Shown here: positions 40,552-52,529 of the stretch, in pieces | Position numbering within the stretch: position 1 is the first letter of the stretch | How the letters are laid out: the number at the start of each line of letters is the position of its first letter | Origin: Tetrahymena thermophila SB210 | Taxonomy: Eukaryota; Ciliophora; Oligohymenophorea; Hymenostomatida; Tetrahymenidae | Direction of reading: 5' to 3' | Length of the DNA stretch: 64,000 bases | Assembly: GCF_000189635.1 (NCBI RefSeq) | Contig: NW_002476452.1 | Coordinates: 1 to 64,000, forward strand | Position numbers and translations under genes: made by a program | The notes under the pieces: generated by a model | Told to the model about the DNA's origin: nothing | What the model saw: only the letters and a program-made list of their open reading frames with translations | Database searches by the model: none

Positions 40552-42247
40552 TACTAATAACTGAGTTATTTGGTATTTCTTTTTTTTTTAAGTATTTCTA
40601 TTTAAATGATAGTTTTAATATTATAAAAATTTAATATCATCTATATAAATCTTTATATTTATAGATCAGAAAATAGATTTAAAGATTAATAAATATTTAA
40701 TTTCTTTTATTAAGTGGGGAAAAAAATACTTCTAACAAATAAAATCATAGATAAAATAGTTTAATTTTCAAAATTATGTTTTTCCTCTTTGAAACTCAAA
40801 TTTTAATCATAAACTAGCAATATAATGAAAATAATATTTTTCTTTTAGCCATTTACACATTTTTTAAAGACTAGACTTAATTAAAAATAAATTTAAAGCT
40901 AATTATAAAATTATAAAAATCAAATGTCTACTTATATCTCTTTATTTATAGATCAGAGAATAGAGAAAAAGATAGATAAATTTTTAATTTATTTTTATTA
41001 AGGCAAAAATCACTTCTAAAAAATTGATATAAAATCATGGATAAAATAGTTTAATTTTCAAATAATATTTTTTCCTTTTGAAACACTAATTTTAATCATA
41101 AACTAGCTATATAATGAAAATAATATTTTTCTTTTAACCATTAACTTATTTTTTAAGGACATATTAAAAATACATTTAAAGTTAATTATAAAATTATAAA
41201 AATAAAATGTCTATTTAAATCTCTTTTTTTATAGATCAGAGAATAGACATAAAGATTGATAAATTTTTAATTTATTTTTATTAAGTGGAAAAAAATCACT
41301 TCTAAAAAATTGATATAAAATCATGGATAAAATAGTTTAATTTTCAAATCATATTTTTTCCTTTTGAAACTTTAATTTTAATCATAAACTAGCAATATAA
41401 AGAAATTAATATTTTTAAAAAAATCTATTTAGGAAATTTTTAAAGGACAAGACTCAATTATAAATAAATTTAAATTATTCTTATTTAGGAAATTATAAAC
41501 TTGATATTAATTCATTTTATATTTAGTTTTTCTAGCAGATGTGTTGATTGCAATTTGGATCAACAATTTAGATTGCTTTAAAATTTCATTTATCTATTTT
41601 GCTAACTTCAATTAATCATAATATTGTATTCAAATTTTACGGGATTTTTGACATAAATGAGAAACAAGTAAGAGTAGGTTTATGGATGGGACTGAATAGA
41701 AAATATACAATTTTTATCTTTAATGATCTAAAAATTGTATTAAATTATTTTTTTGTTTCCTATTAAGTGCAAATATGATTAATGAATATTATTTTTTTTT
41801 AATTTATGAACAATACAATGCTACTTTTTTTAATTTTGTTTGTTTCTTTTTATTATTTTTCTAAAAGACTTTCTTAGACTAATTATCTTAATGAAATAAA
41901 AACATTAAATTTTGCTTATTATGAATCAAAATTGCATCTCACTATATAACAATTTCATTTTAGAATAAACTAAATTTTAATTTTGGTTTTGAAAATTATT
42001 TATAATTAATTTAGACATCTTTTGTAATTTCAAGTTTAACCAACAACTAATCATTTATTTATATTTTAAAAAATAAATATTCACTGAAATGAACAACATA
42101 TTTGATTGATATTTTGTGATTATTTATAATCTTAAAAATTCAAATAAATAAAAAATTTAATTATAGCATATATTGTTTATTAAAATATATATTTTATATA
42201 TTTAAATAGAAGTAAATAAAAATTAATTTTATATTTTTAGAAGAGCT
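40552..42247. other. Intergenic spacer with tandem repeats
   Basis: About 1.7 kb upstream of paralog A and downstream of paralog B. The left half is occupied by three ~285-bp degenerate tandem repeats listed separately. The rest (41480-42247) is AT-rich without a gene, and its right end is duplicated downstream of paralog A. Confidence 0.65.
40640..41480. repeat. Three ~285-bp degenerate tandem repeats
   Basis: Units start at about 40640, 40927 and 41210. Each shares the ordered blocks TATAGATCAGA, TTTTATTAAG, ACTTCTAA, AAAATCAT, GATAAAATAGTTTAATTTTC, TTTTAATCATAAACTAGC and TATAATGAAAATAATATTTT. Units two and three are the most alike. Related, more diverged units lie upstream of the second paralog (about 43467-44130). 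They are non-coding and sit 90-930 bp upstream of the paralog A start codon. Confidence 0.85.
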
Positions 42248-43375
42248 TCAAAATTTTAATTAATTATTTAAATTCTATTACAGCTATTTAATGTTTTATT
42301 AAAATGATTCAAATTCTTCAGTTTATTTTTTGATAAATTCTTTATACAAGGCACTTTCTGATTTGAGAAAGAGATCTAATTATTTTTTTTAAATCTCTTC
42401 AAATTTTTTTCTTCTTTCTTCTTAGCCTTCTTTGAATTAAAATTCTTATTTTCTTTGCTGATTAGTAAACGATGTCATTTAATCTGTTAAGTAATTGTTA
42501 TCAAAGTTTAGAAATTGAAAATTATTATTTCTGACATTTTACTGATTGGCTAAATTATTAAATTAATTTGAGTTCTACATTTGGTTAAATTCATCTATAT
42601 TTTAATTGAGTTTCGGAATTTGGTAGTTTTTGTTATTAATTTAATTTTACTAACACTCCATCAAACTTAACTTAATAGCTTTTTAAAGCTCATCATCACT
42701 GAATGATTCTTCATCATCAGAACTTTCAAGAAATTAATTCTTTACATTTTTTTAATCCTTAACATTTTTATCTTATTTATTTGAATTTATTTGTTGAATT
42801 CTTTATTTCATTGATTCAATAGCTTTTTAATATTTTTATTAGGATTCCTTGTTACCAAATTTCCTGCATTTTTCATAAAAATAGATTCTATTAGAATTAA
42901 GATAAAGAATTAAAGCTACATAATGCTATGCTTCTTTATCTAATTAAGATACTTTCTATAATTCATTTGAGCGATATGAGAGTTCATTAAAATTTGATTG
43001 CTATTGAGAAAAATGCTGATTTGGTAAAATAATATCAAATAATTCAACAGGATTTTTACAGAATTTCTTGAATTCTTTAAATTCATCTTCCTTTAAACGG
43101 AATAAAAAATTGCTAACTGCAAGTGTGTTATAAAAAACTGGAATATGCTAGATTTTACTTTCTTTTAAGTAAGTTTGAATGCTTAATAGGGACTAAAATA
43201 GAAATGGTTTTTAATTTCCAAAAGGAATTGTGTTTTTAAATTAGAATACTTTCTAAATTTATTTTGATTCTTAGCTTATGATAATATAAGACAATTCCAT
43301 CAGAGGAGACGTTATATCAGAAAGATTGAATATAAACAGGCCTAAGCATGGTTTTACTCTTTTTTGGTAGTTCAT
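42248..43375 (-). CDS. Tandem paralog B, ubiquitin-interacting motif protein
   Basis: Single exon of 375 codons, paralog of 39415-40551 and offset by about 2.8 kb. The N-terminal globular part (CLGLFIFNLSDITSPLMELS ... NPVELFD) is conserved between copies. After an acidic stretch comes DDELQKAIKLSLMECQQ at about 225-242. This fits the ubiquitin-interacting motif: acidic residues, hydrophobic, central Ala, three residues, the invariant Ser, then an acidic residue. The C-terminus is a Gln-rich coiled coil (QEERRKKFEEIQ onward). Single-helix UIMs bind ubiquitin in endocytic and proteasomal adaptors, which suggests an adaptor role. The N-terminal domain is not recognised. Confidence 0.8.
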
Positions 43376-44508
43376 TCCAACTATTTAATTATTCAACCTA
43401 TTCCTTATTTGTTTAATTAAATATTTTAAATGAAATTATCGTTTTAGTAAAATGTAATTCTAATATCTGTATGTATGTATATATAGGTCAGACAATATAC
43501 TTAAAGATTAATTAATATTAAATTTTTCTTCATTAAGTAGGAAAAATACATTTCTAACAAATTAATATAAAATCATAAAAAAAATAGTTTATTTTTAAAA
43601 TTTTATCTATTTGTATGCTCTAATTTTAATTATTATCAAGCATAATAAAAAAAAATTATATTTTTCTTTTTAAGCTATTTTGAATTTTTAATAGAAAATT
43701 CTCAATTAAAAATATATTTAAAGTATTTTTATTAAGGAAATTCTCAATTTGATTTTAGTTCATTTTAGATTTAGATTCAATAATATTAGCAAACAAATAT
43801 TAAATCTCTAATCATCAAGTTGATTAATAAAAGTTGAAACGAATTCAAATAATAAAAACAATGGAAAATTATGGAAAAAATAGTTTATTTTTCAAATTTT
43901 ATCTTTCCTTTTAAAACTCTAATTTTAATAATTAATTAACAAGCATTATGAAAAAATAATATTTTCTTTTAAGCTATTTTGAATTTTTCAAGGGCAAGAC
44001 CAATTAAAAATATATTTTAAGTATTCTTATTTAGGAAATTCTCAATTTGATTTTCAATTATTTAAAATTTAGATTCAATGAAATTAACAAACCAATATTA
44101 AATTTTTAATCCTCAAGTTGATTAATATAAGGATAACTAATTCAAATAGTAAAAGCATTTAAAATAAAACAATTTATTAAAAAAATAAAATACTAGTTTA
44201 ACTAAAAAATATGAAAATTAGTAAAGAATTAAATGATATTTTAGTATTATTAATGAAATTTGATGAGTAAATAAATATTAATCCATGATCAAAAACCCTT
44301 TAATTACTTTTGTGTTATCTTTGGTGGATTAAAAGAATATTAGTAGAGGATTCTCCACAGAAATTTTTATTAAAATTTATCTGTTAAAATATCACTTTTT
44401 GTAAATCATTGATTGAGTAAACAAACAAAGAATCAATCTATCTATTGTTTCTAAATAAAACAAATATTCAAACTTATAAGAAGCTTTAAAATAGATTTTA
44501 TTTGAGGA
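43376..44508. other. Divergent intergenic spacer with repeat units
   Basis: Between paralog B (minus) and the CLU-family gene (plus). Holds two diverged copies of the upstream repeat, about 43467-43850 and 43855-44130, sharing AATAGTTTATTTTTCAAA-type and CTCAATTTGATTTT blocks. The remaining ~380 bases should contain the CLU-family promoter. Confidence 0.65.
43467..44130. repeat. Two diverged copies of the upstream repeat
   Basis: Two units of about 270-380 bp, related to each other and more distantly to the 40640-41480 array. Shared blocks: AAAATAGTTTATTTTT, TTTTAAGCTATTTTGAATTTTT, GGAAATTCTCAATTTGATTTT and AAGTTGATTAATA. They lie upstream of paralog B in the position equivalent to the array upstream of paralog A, which shows that repeats and gene were duplicated together. 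Confidence 0.75.
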
Positions 44509-47500
44509 ATGATTGATACCGAGTAGGAAGAGTATATAAAAGAATAGATCAGAGAGAGATAAGAGATTAAAGCCTAAGAGGAGAAAATTAAGCAGGCTTT
44601 TGCCTTGTATTAACTCTAAAATTAAGAAAATTAATAAATGAATGAAAAAATTTAAGAATAAAAAGGATAAAATTTCAAATTCGCCAGTGTAGTTAATAAG
44701 CAAAGTCATAGTAAATTACAATTTATAGCACTTCCATAATCATTATATTCTATTTTAAATAATGTATCAATAGCTGGAATTCTTTCTCATAAAAGATTAT
44801 TAGTTTTATATAATGGATATCTTGCATATTATTCAAAAGTTTCACCTGATGGATATACTGAAGGTAATTTAACTTACTTTGCATTAAACAAACTAATTTA
44901 GAATAAAATTTATTTTTTAAAAATTTTAAACTATTCAAGGTAGGCCAGAAGATATAGTTGAGCCTGTAAAGCAATGTGTTAGTATTTATAATATCTAAAA
45001 ATGCTATCCCTTGGGCAATAAATTAGTTGTTGAATTTTAATCTGCTCATAAAAAGCGTAAGATTAGGCTTTCCTAAGAAAATCCTTAAGCGTTATAGTAA
45101 TAACAAACTATTAAGCCCTAATAATCAATAAAGCCAGGAAAATGTTCAAAGTGGATATTTACATCTGAAAATGAAGATATTAAAAAGAAATGGGTAAAAA
45201 TAAAATATTTATTGATTTATTAAATCTTTTATGCAAAGCAAAATGAAAAATCGTATGAGAACAATTAAATATAATATAGGATAGGTTAATTAATCGTGCA
45301 AAAGAACCTCCTCAATACGTAAATCTTGAGGATGAGTATAAAAAAAAGAGGGAAGAAGAAGATAAGCTTCGCTAACAAATTGAAAAAGAAAAAGAAAAGC
45401 TGAATTAGCTTAAATAGGAATAAGAAAGAAGAAGAATGGAAAAGGAAGAAGAAATTAGGAAATAAAATGAGTTAAAAAAATTGGAACTTTAATAGGATGA
45501 ATTAGACAAGCTTCTTAGAGAAGAGGAAGAAGAAAGAAAGAGAAAGTAAGCTGAAGCTGAAAGATAATTGCTTGAAGAGCAAAGAAGAGAAGAAGAAAGA
45601 CTGAGAAATTTGGAGCTCGAAGAAAAAGAAAGACAGCTAAAAGAGCTACTGTACTAGAAGCAGTTGGAAGAAGAATTGATTAAAAAAAAGTAAAATAAAA
45701 TGCTCCTTATTACAAAAATATTATATTTAATAAATGCCATAACAATTAAATTTATTTGAATATTTAAATAAAAGAAAGTTGGAGCAAATTAAAAAATAAT
45801 AAATGTTAGATGAAATTAACAATCAGTGGATGTACAGATATTTGCAGGCACTCGAGGTAAATTCTATAAGTAATGATCAGGGTATTAGCTATGAAGAGAT
45901 TCTCATCAAAGGAAAATTCATTTACAGCGTCATCAATGACTTTAAAAACAAAGCACTAGATATAGCAAAAGTAATTATAAATGATATGCTCATGCCTTAA
46001 GAAAACTAAGTTTATTATCCTGTGCCAGAAAATCAATATGAAGAATATTTTACTCATCACCCTCATATTGAAAATTCTCTCTTTCGAGTTTATTACTAAG
46101 AAAATATAGCTTTTAAAATTGCTATCTCTAATATGAAGGATTCCTTTATTAATGATTAAGCAACTTAATAGTAAGAGTAGGTTAGTGTGTATTATGAAGA
46201 AGCTATTAAGCATTTAGTAAATGGTAATACAAATTTTATATAAATTATTTAGTTATTTATTATTTGTTTCATTAATATTTTTTAATAAATTAAAAATTAA
46301 ATTAATTCAAATTTTTTATTGATAGAATTTAGAGCTTTAAATACTTTAAATAATGTTGTTATACAAGAATTATAATCTAATCCCAACTTTAGTCTTAGAG
46401 TGCCTCTTGCTTGCCTTATAGAATTCAAAGGATTGGTCGTTTTGGCGTTGTCTATCCCTTGTATAGATCCTAATATTTCTGATTCATCTACTCTACTGAA
46501 GGGATATAATAATTAGGATTAGTTTATAAATATAAATCAAGATTAAAACTTAAGCAAAGATCTCAGAAGAGTCGCAGAAGTGTTAAATTTAAAAGTTCAC
46601 AAAGTAAATGAAATAGAGGAGGTAGAGCTTTGCTCTACTATTTAGGTGCACACAAAATCAAATAACGATTACGATGAATTGAGGAATTGTGAAAACGTTG
46701 ACAATATAAAAGAGTTTGCGCCTTAGAATTTAAATATTTATTTTATTTTAAAATGTGGGAATTTGTTACCATTGGATATAAATTTAGACAGTGAAATGAC
46801 TCACCCTCATCATAAGCTAAGACCAGAATTCTTGCAGTCATATAATATGCCATTAAATAGTGATGGACTTGTTACAGAGGGAAATGATGAAATAGATGAA
46901 TTAGAATTATCAAATGCCTCTTAATATTTAAGAAACGAATAAATATTAAAACTTGTTTAGCAATTCGAAAATTTAGATATCTTGCCATTAGATTCTTTGT
47001 CACTTTCTTAAGTAAATAAAATTGTTTTTTTTGTGTTTAAAATCTTATTTAAAAATTATAAATCTAAAAAGGCTTTCCATGAAAATGGAATTAATATGAG
47101 GTATTTAGGAGAAGTTTATAATCAGAGCACTCTACCTCATTTAAAAGAAATTTGCTAAGTAGAAATTGTTGCTCGTATTTGTAAAAAAATAATTAGAAAT
47201 AAAATCTTTGATAGTATTATTTAGAAGCAAGAGGAAGTTTAAAAGGAATTTTCAAGATTTGAAATGTCATAAAATAAAAGCAGATTGTCAAATTCAAGTC
47301 GAATTACCTCAAAGCCTTTTGCTTCTGATATTTTAAATTATTAAAAAGAGTTAAAATACCAATTTTAGCTCAACGTTGAGCAACAAATTATTGAAAATCT
47401 TTTAGATTTTTTGAATTTGCTTTTGGGATCTGGCTAAGAAACAGAGTTTTTTTGGAGCTCAATTATAAGTAATTCATTTGAAAATTTATTAAATATTTTC

Positions 47501-49433
47501 ATAAATATTTAACTCAACAAATTGTACAAATTTTAAATAAAAAAACAAAATTCTTTATAAAAAAACAACAAATAAAAATTTTTTTTCCAAATTTTAATAA
47601 AATTTAGATAAATAAGCCTTGCATGATTATGGGTGTTAAGTAAATAAATAAGATATTATAAAAGGAGCTCTTTTGCATTCTTTGAAATACCATTGTAAAA
47701 TAGATTTTGCATTCGATTAAGATACAGGTATTTTTGAATAGATAAACCCATTGAGAAAAGATCAAATATTTGGATTTATTCCTTCTGTAAAACTTTTTGA
47801 TATGAAATTTTTAGATATAAACAAAGAAGGCGATTTATACAAAAAGCATATGAAAGCTGGATAAAATGAATAAGCATTGCAATCTATAAACTTAAAAATA
47901 AATATCGTATCTTGGTTGCAATAAAATAACACTGAATAATAAAATCAATAACAACAAAATTAATAATAATAAAATCAAAACTTTTCAACAATGTCTAATT
48001 AACAAAACTAAATATCTTAAAATTAATAATAAGATTAAAATTTACTGTTTGAATAGATTAGACTGCTTAGCGATTAAAGCGAACTATTACTTAATTTTTT
48101 TAATTTCGAAGATTCAACTTTAAAAGCAGTGCAAGCACTAGATTTGTCTCCAATAGCTCATATTTGCTAGGTTAAATGCTTAGGTAATTCAATTATCATA
48201 TTGTTTTCTAATTTATCTAATTACCAAAAATTAAATTCAGGTAACATAATGAGAACAAAGCTAGTAAAAAGCGATAATCAAAAAGCTATGGAATGCTTTG
48301 ATAGAGCTGTACAAATTATAGAGTTTCATCTCGGACCTTTCCACCCACTTCATACAATTTTATACAGTTTATTAGGATGCTTTTATTCGTAGAAAAAATA
48401 TTATGAAGAGGCTTTAGCACTATACAGAAGTAGTCTTATTAATAGTAAAAAATCTCTTGGAGACTTTCATACACATACTGCTGAAGTTTATAAAGACATA
48501 GGCGTGCTTTATATGCAAATGTCTATGAATGATGAATCTTTTATCAGCTTTGAGTAATCTTATAAAATTTACATTCAATGCAAAAAAAGTGATACTATTG
48601 CTTTTGCTGAAGTGTGCTATTACCTAGCCACGGTTTGCTTGATTTAAAGTAAAAAAATATCTTTAATAATTAGTCTATTATTATTCAATATTAAACTCAA
48701 TTTTAAAAAAAGGTAAATTTGAAGAATGTTAAACCTACAGCTTGAAGAGCATTCGAATTTACGAAATCCATCATGAAACTTAATTAAAAAAATTGATTGA
48801 CTCATTATTGATATTGTGCAGGGCATTAGAGATTATCAGAGACCATGAAAAGGTAAAAAAGTATAATTATTTCTTGGAAAAAACAACATTTAATATAAAT
48901 AGTGCTTAGAAAATGCAGATTTGATATGGAATCTAACTAAAAATTTGGATTTAGCAGAACAAAACAATGTTTATGAATAAGTTATTAAAATAATTCTTTA
49001 AGTATTTGTGTCCAATATGCAGCTTGAGAAGGTGAACTTATTAAACACTTTAACTTAGTGCATCGATGATTAAATATAAGAAGTGAAAAGTGGAGTAAAT
49101 TATATAGGTTTTGATAATTAGTTATAAACCCAGGGATAGAATTATATTCTAGAATAAATTAATGTTGGTGTTTATAACTCAATAGAAGAATTTGTCAATG
49201 TTACTTTGCATACAATTTGCAGAAATTTGGAATACCTTTATTCTGTTTCTTTCTTTGATAATTATAAAGAAAACATTTTTTCCATTGAAGATCCAAATTT
49301 AAAAATGTAAATTTTATTATTCAAAACGAAAATATAATATATTTTAATTATATAAAGAGCTTTTGAAAACTATGAGCATATTCAAATGTTTGTGAGCTAT
49401 CTATTTATGGCAGATATCCTAAAAAGATATTGA
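44509..49433 (+). CDS. CLU/CLUH-family protein with PH-like domain and coiled coil
   Basis: Exons 44509-44863, 44940-45193, 45280-45689, 45775-46223, 46326-47468, 47608-48648, 48674-48852, 48903-49306 and 49358-49433 join in phase to 1,436 codons; an in-frame TGA just upstream fixes the start. Residues ~75-205 look like a PH domain (LLVLYNGYLAYYSK ... KWIFTSENEDIKKKWDRL). A highly charged coiled coil spans ~210-345. The Clu domain follows: ILIKGKFIYSVINDF, VYYQENIAFKIAI, LRPEFLQSYNMPLNSD, and the hallmark GINMRYLGEVY at ~744 with LPHLKEICQVEIVAR. Degenerate TPRs lie at ~1085-1180 (ALALYRSSLINSKKSLGDFH). CLU/CLUH proteins bind mRNAs for mitochondrial proteins and are needed for mitochondrial distribution. 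The PH plus coiled-coil extension is unusual for the family; membrane lipid binding by it is an inference. Confidence 0.88.
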
Positions 49434-50404
49434 TCCATTATTGACTAATTGATTGATTTATTGATTGACTGGCTGATTATTAAATAATATTTTAATCTAA
49501 CATCTACTACTCAAATATTCCTTAAGATAACAAATTCAATTTTAAATGTAAATATTAATTGTATAAATAAGTAAGTAAGTTGCTTTATTAATTATTCTAT
49601 CTGTATTTTAACTTATAAGTTATATTGCTTTTAAAAAAGTTATTTATTATTTTAGATCTTCCTAAACATTCAAAAATAATTAATCACTTTTTTACAAAAA
49701 ATTTAAAAAAAATATAATTAGTTTAAATAATTAATATTAATTTAGCTTTAATTTTATAAATAAACTTGTTTAATTTAAAATATCAAATCCAAAACCTTAA
49801 AATTGTTTATCTTTTAGAGAAATTAACTTAGATTCATTTAGAATTTTGAGGTGTACATCAACTAAAATTTTTATTTTATCCGATTAAATCTACTAAGGAT
49901 TTTTTAGTCATAGAAACAATTTTAATCAAAATTTTTTATGATCAGATTTAATTATCTTAAGTATTAAATCATATTTTCTGATCAAAATTAATTATAATAA
50001 AAAATTTTTTATTGATCAGAAATTTATTTTCTATGATTTATTTTTTAAATATTTGTTTTATTTTAAAAATGTATCATATTAAAGCATGCATTATTACATT
50101 ATTTATCAGATATTTTTACAGTTAACATTAAAAGTTTTATATAAATGAATAAATAAGATTGATAAAAGACAAATTAATTTTTTAAAATGTTGAATAGTTT
50201 TTTAATAGTAAAATAATCATTTTATTAATTGATAAAGTTAAATTTTTACTTAAAAAATAAAATAAAATATTTGCATTAACATATTTTTTCCATATTATTA
50301 AGATAGTGAACATATTATTATTATAATTTTATCTTTAGCCAGCAATAAAATGAAAGACACTACCATAAATAAATAAATAGTTAAATATATAAAGTTTTTT
50401 TTTA
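49434..50404. other. Intergenic spacer with inverted repeat
   Basis: About 970 AT-rich bases after the CLU-family gene. Contains TTGATTGATT-type short repeats just after the stop codon (49437-49480) and an inverted repeat at 49975-50022. No gene seen. Confidence 0.6.
49975..50022. repeat. 11-bp inverted repeat around an 18-bp palindrome
   Basis: TTTCTGATCAA (49975-49985) is perfectly inverted as TTGATCAGAAA (50012-50022). Between them lies the perfect palindrome of A6T6 flanked by AAT/ATT (49996-50013). A near-copy, TTTTTTATGATCAGA, is found just to the left at about 49931. Could form a cruciform or RNA hairpin; no known function. Confidence 0.7.
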
Positions 50405-51577
50405 ATGAATTTATCAGCAATATCAAGCTTCATAATGTTATAAGTTTTAATCTAATGTAGAATCTTCTAATTAAGTAAATTTTTTATAAGTATTAGCAGC
50501 AAGTAAGTAGAATTAAAGTAAGCTTAAAATGAAAAGCGAATAGAATATAATATCGAATTCGGAAAGAAAAGGAAAGCATATAATTTTTATGATTAATAAA
50601 GTAGTTAAATTGATAGATTAGTAAAAGAACTAAATTATATACTACCATTCTATTTTTCTTTGATAGTTATTATATTAAGGATAAGGAGACCAATTAAAGG
50701 GGTATTATATCAAAAATAGCTCAAAGATAAAAATATTATTTACAAATTGTAAAAATCTAAATTTGAGTTATTTTATCCTTAAAAAGTATAAGTAATCTAC
50801 CGTTCCAGCAATAAAGATTGTAATAAATAAGCAGATAACTATGTAAAAGTTGAACTTAAAGCATTGCATGAGCAGATAAATATAACAAAAGTGAGATATA
50901 GCAGAAAATAAACTTTAGAATATTCCTTAAAAATAGTAATTTATATAAAAAAAACCCCAAATTATAAATATATTAATGACTAAAATCAAGATATAGGGCC
51001 AAAGAGTGATATTACTACTTTCATAAGAAATCATATAGATATTAGCAATATTTATAGGACAGGTTAAAATAATCACCTAAATTAAGTTATAAGCTAAAGA
51101 ATCATCATAAGGTATCTTATAAAGATGTAAAAACCATTCAGACCAAAACAATATATAACTCAATTTAAATAAAATAGTTTTATTAGCAACTAATTCTTTG
51201 AATTTTATTATTGCCAGAAGCTTAGAAATAGTCTGTATTCCTAATATAATATATAATGCTATTATATATCTGTCTATAATCAGTAATATTATTTGGCATA
51301 TATAAACTATTTATAGTATCACTAAGTCACTAATTGCTAGATACAAATGGAATGGATTAAGATCCAACATTCTTACAAATATCAAATGTATAGTTTATAA
51401 TTAATATATAATTAAATAAATAATGTTTATTAAAATATCAAAATCCCTATTAATTAAAAATATACTTTAAAAATAATGAAATACTTACTTATAATTTTTT
51501 ATTTTTATATGAATTAAAATTTCAAATTAAATCTTTTAATGATAAATCAATCTATATAAATTTTCTTAGTTTATTGA
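50405..51577 (+). CDS. Uncertain ORF, 390 codons, no recognised family
   Basis: One frame open from 50354 to TGA at 51575, with ATG at 50405. A hydrophobic segment (ILPFYFSLIVIILRI) occurs near residue 90, then basic and Tyr/Asn/Gln-rich sequence (RYSRKQTLEYSLKIVIYIKK). The C-terminal third is increasingly low-complexity and may be non-coding read-through, since in this AT-rich DNA with a single stop codon a frame of this length can arise by chance. G+C is slightly above the surrounding spacer. It could be a lineage-specific gene, a decaying gene or a chance ORF. No intron is needed. No homology recognised. Confidence 0.3.
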
Positions 51578-52529
51578 TAATAAAAGAAAATAATTATTCA
51601 ATTTAATATTGACTTTTAATTTATTTGATTGTGTTATCAGGGTTTACTTATTTTATTAAAGATATTAAAATCCTAATAAAAACGAATAAGTTCTTTTTTT
51701 TATTTATTTGAATTTCAAATTTATTATTTTAAGGATAAGTGAAATTTTAGATTATAATTTCTGCTTTTATTTTCTGATGTTAACTAATATATTTGTATAC
51801 AATATATAAAAACTGAAAGCAATATCAATAAAGTATATAGATTTTAAATAAAAGCTCTACTCTTAAATATGTTGAGTTTGGTATTGATCAATATAATTTA
51901 TTGATGATCAAGAACCATACCTTATTTAGCTTTCTTTGTTACTCAACTCATTTTCTTTTAGTATATAATAAAATTAAAGAAGTTAAGATGGATTGAATAA
52001 TTGACTGGAATATTTAATACAGGTTCATAAATAAATATAAAGAAGTAAAATATTTTGTTTTTTTAAATATTAGAATTTAAAACAAAATTTATATTGCTAA
52101 TTCAGATATTCAAAAATATAAGCTAAGCTATATTATGATTGATCATTTTCAAAATTTAATTTTCAATTAATTATTAAAAATTTAATTAATAATGTTATTA
52201 ATAAATTTCATTGTTGAAATTATTTTTAATGTGATTGAAAATGGTAATTAATTTAATTTTTTAATTTTCATAAAGCTATTATTATCTCTCTATTTATTTT
52301 ATTAGTTGTTACTTATATTAAATTTTATAAATTAATTTATATCTCTTTAGATAAAATCAATAAATTAATTATATTATTGTGAGATTATATTTTTTTGTAA
52401 AATTTTTTAAAAAATTTTGATTTAATAAAGCATTAACCTTTATTTAATCATTTTGTTAAGATTAATTTATTAAAATTGAAATTATTTTAGTTTAATTTAA
52501 TATTAAGATTTGATAAAGTTTATTTTCAT
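51578..52529. other. Convergent spacer, no gene
   Basis: About 950 bases, strongly AT-rich with many A/T runs. No ORF of coding composition and no repeat of note. Confidence 0.6.

Noticed and set aside
44392-44974. Two minus-strand ORFs of 105 and 74 codons
   Set aside because: Antisense to the first exons and first intron of the CLU-family gene. Hydrophobic composition comes from complementing Lys/Gln-rich sequence.
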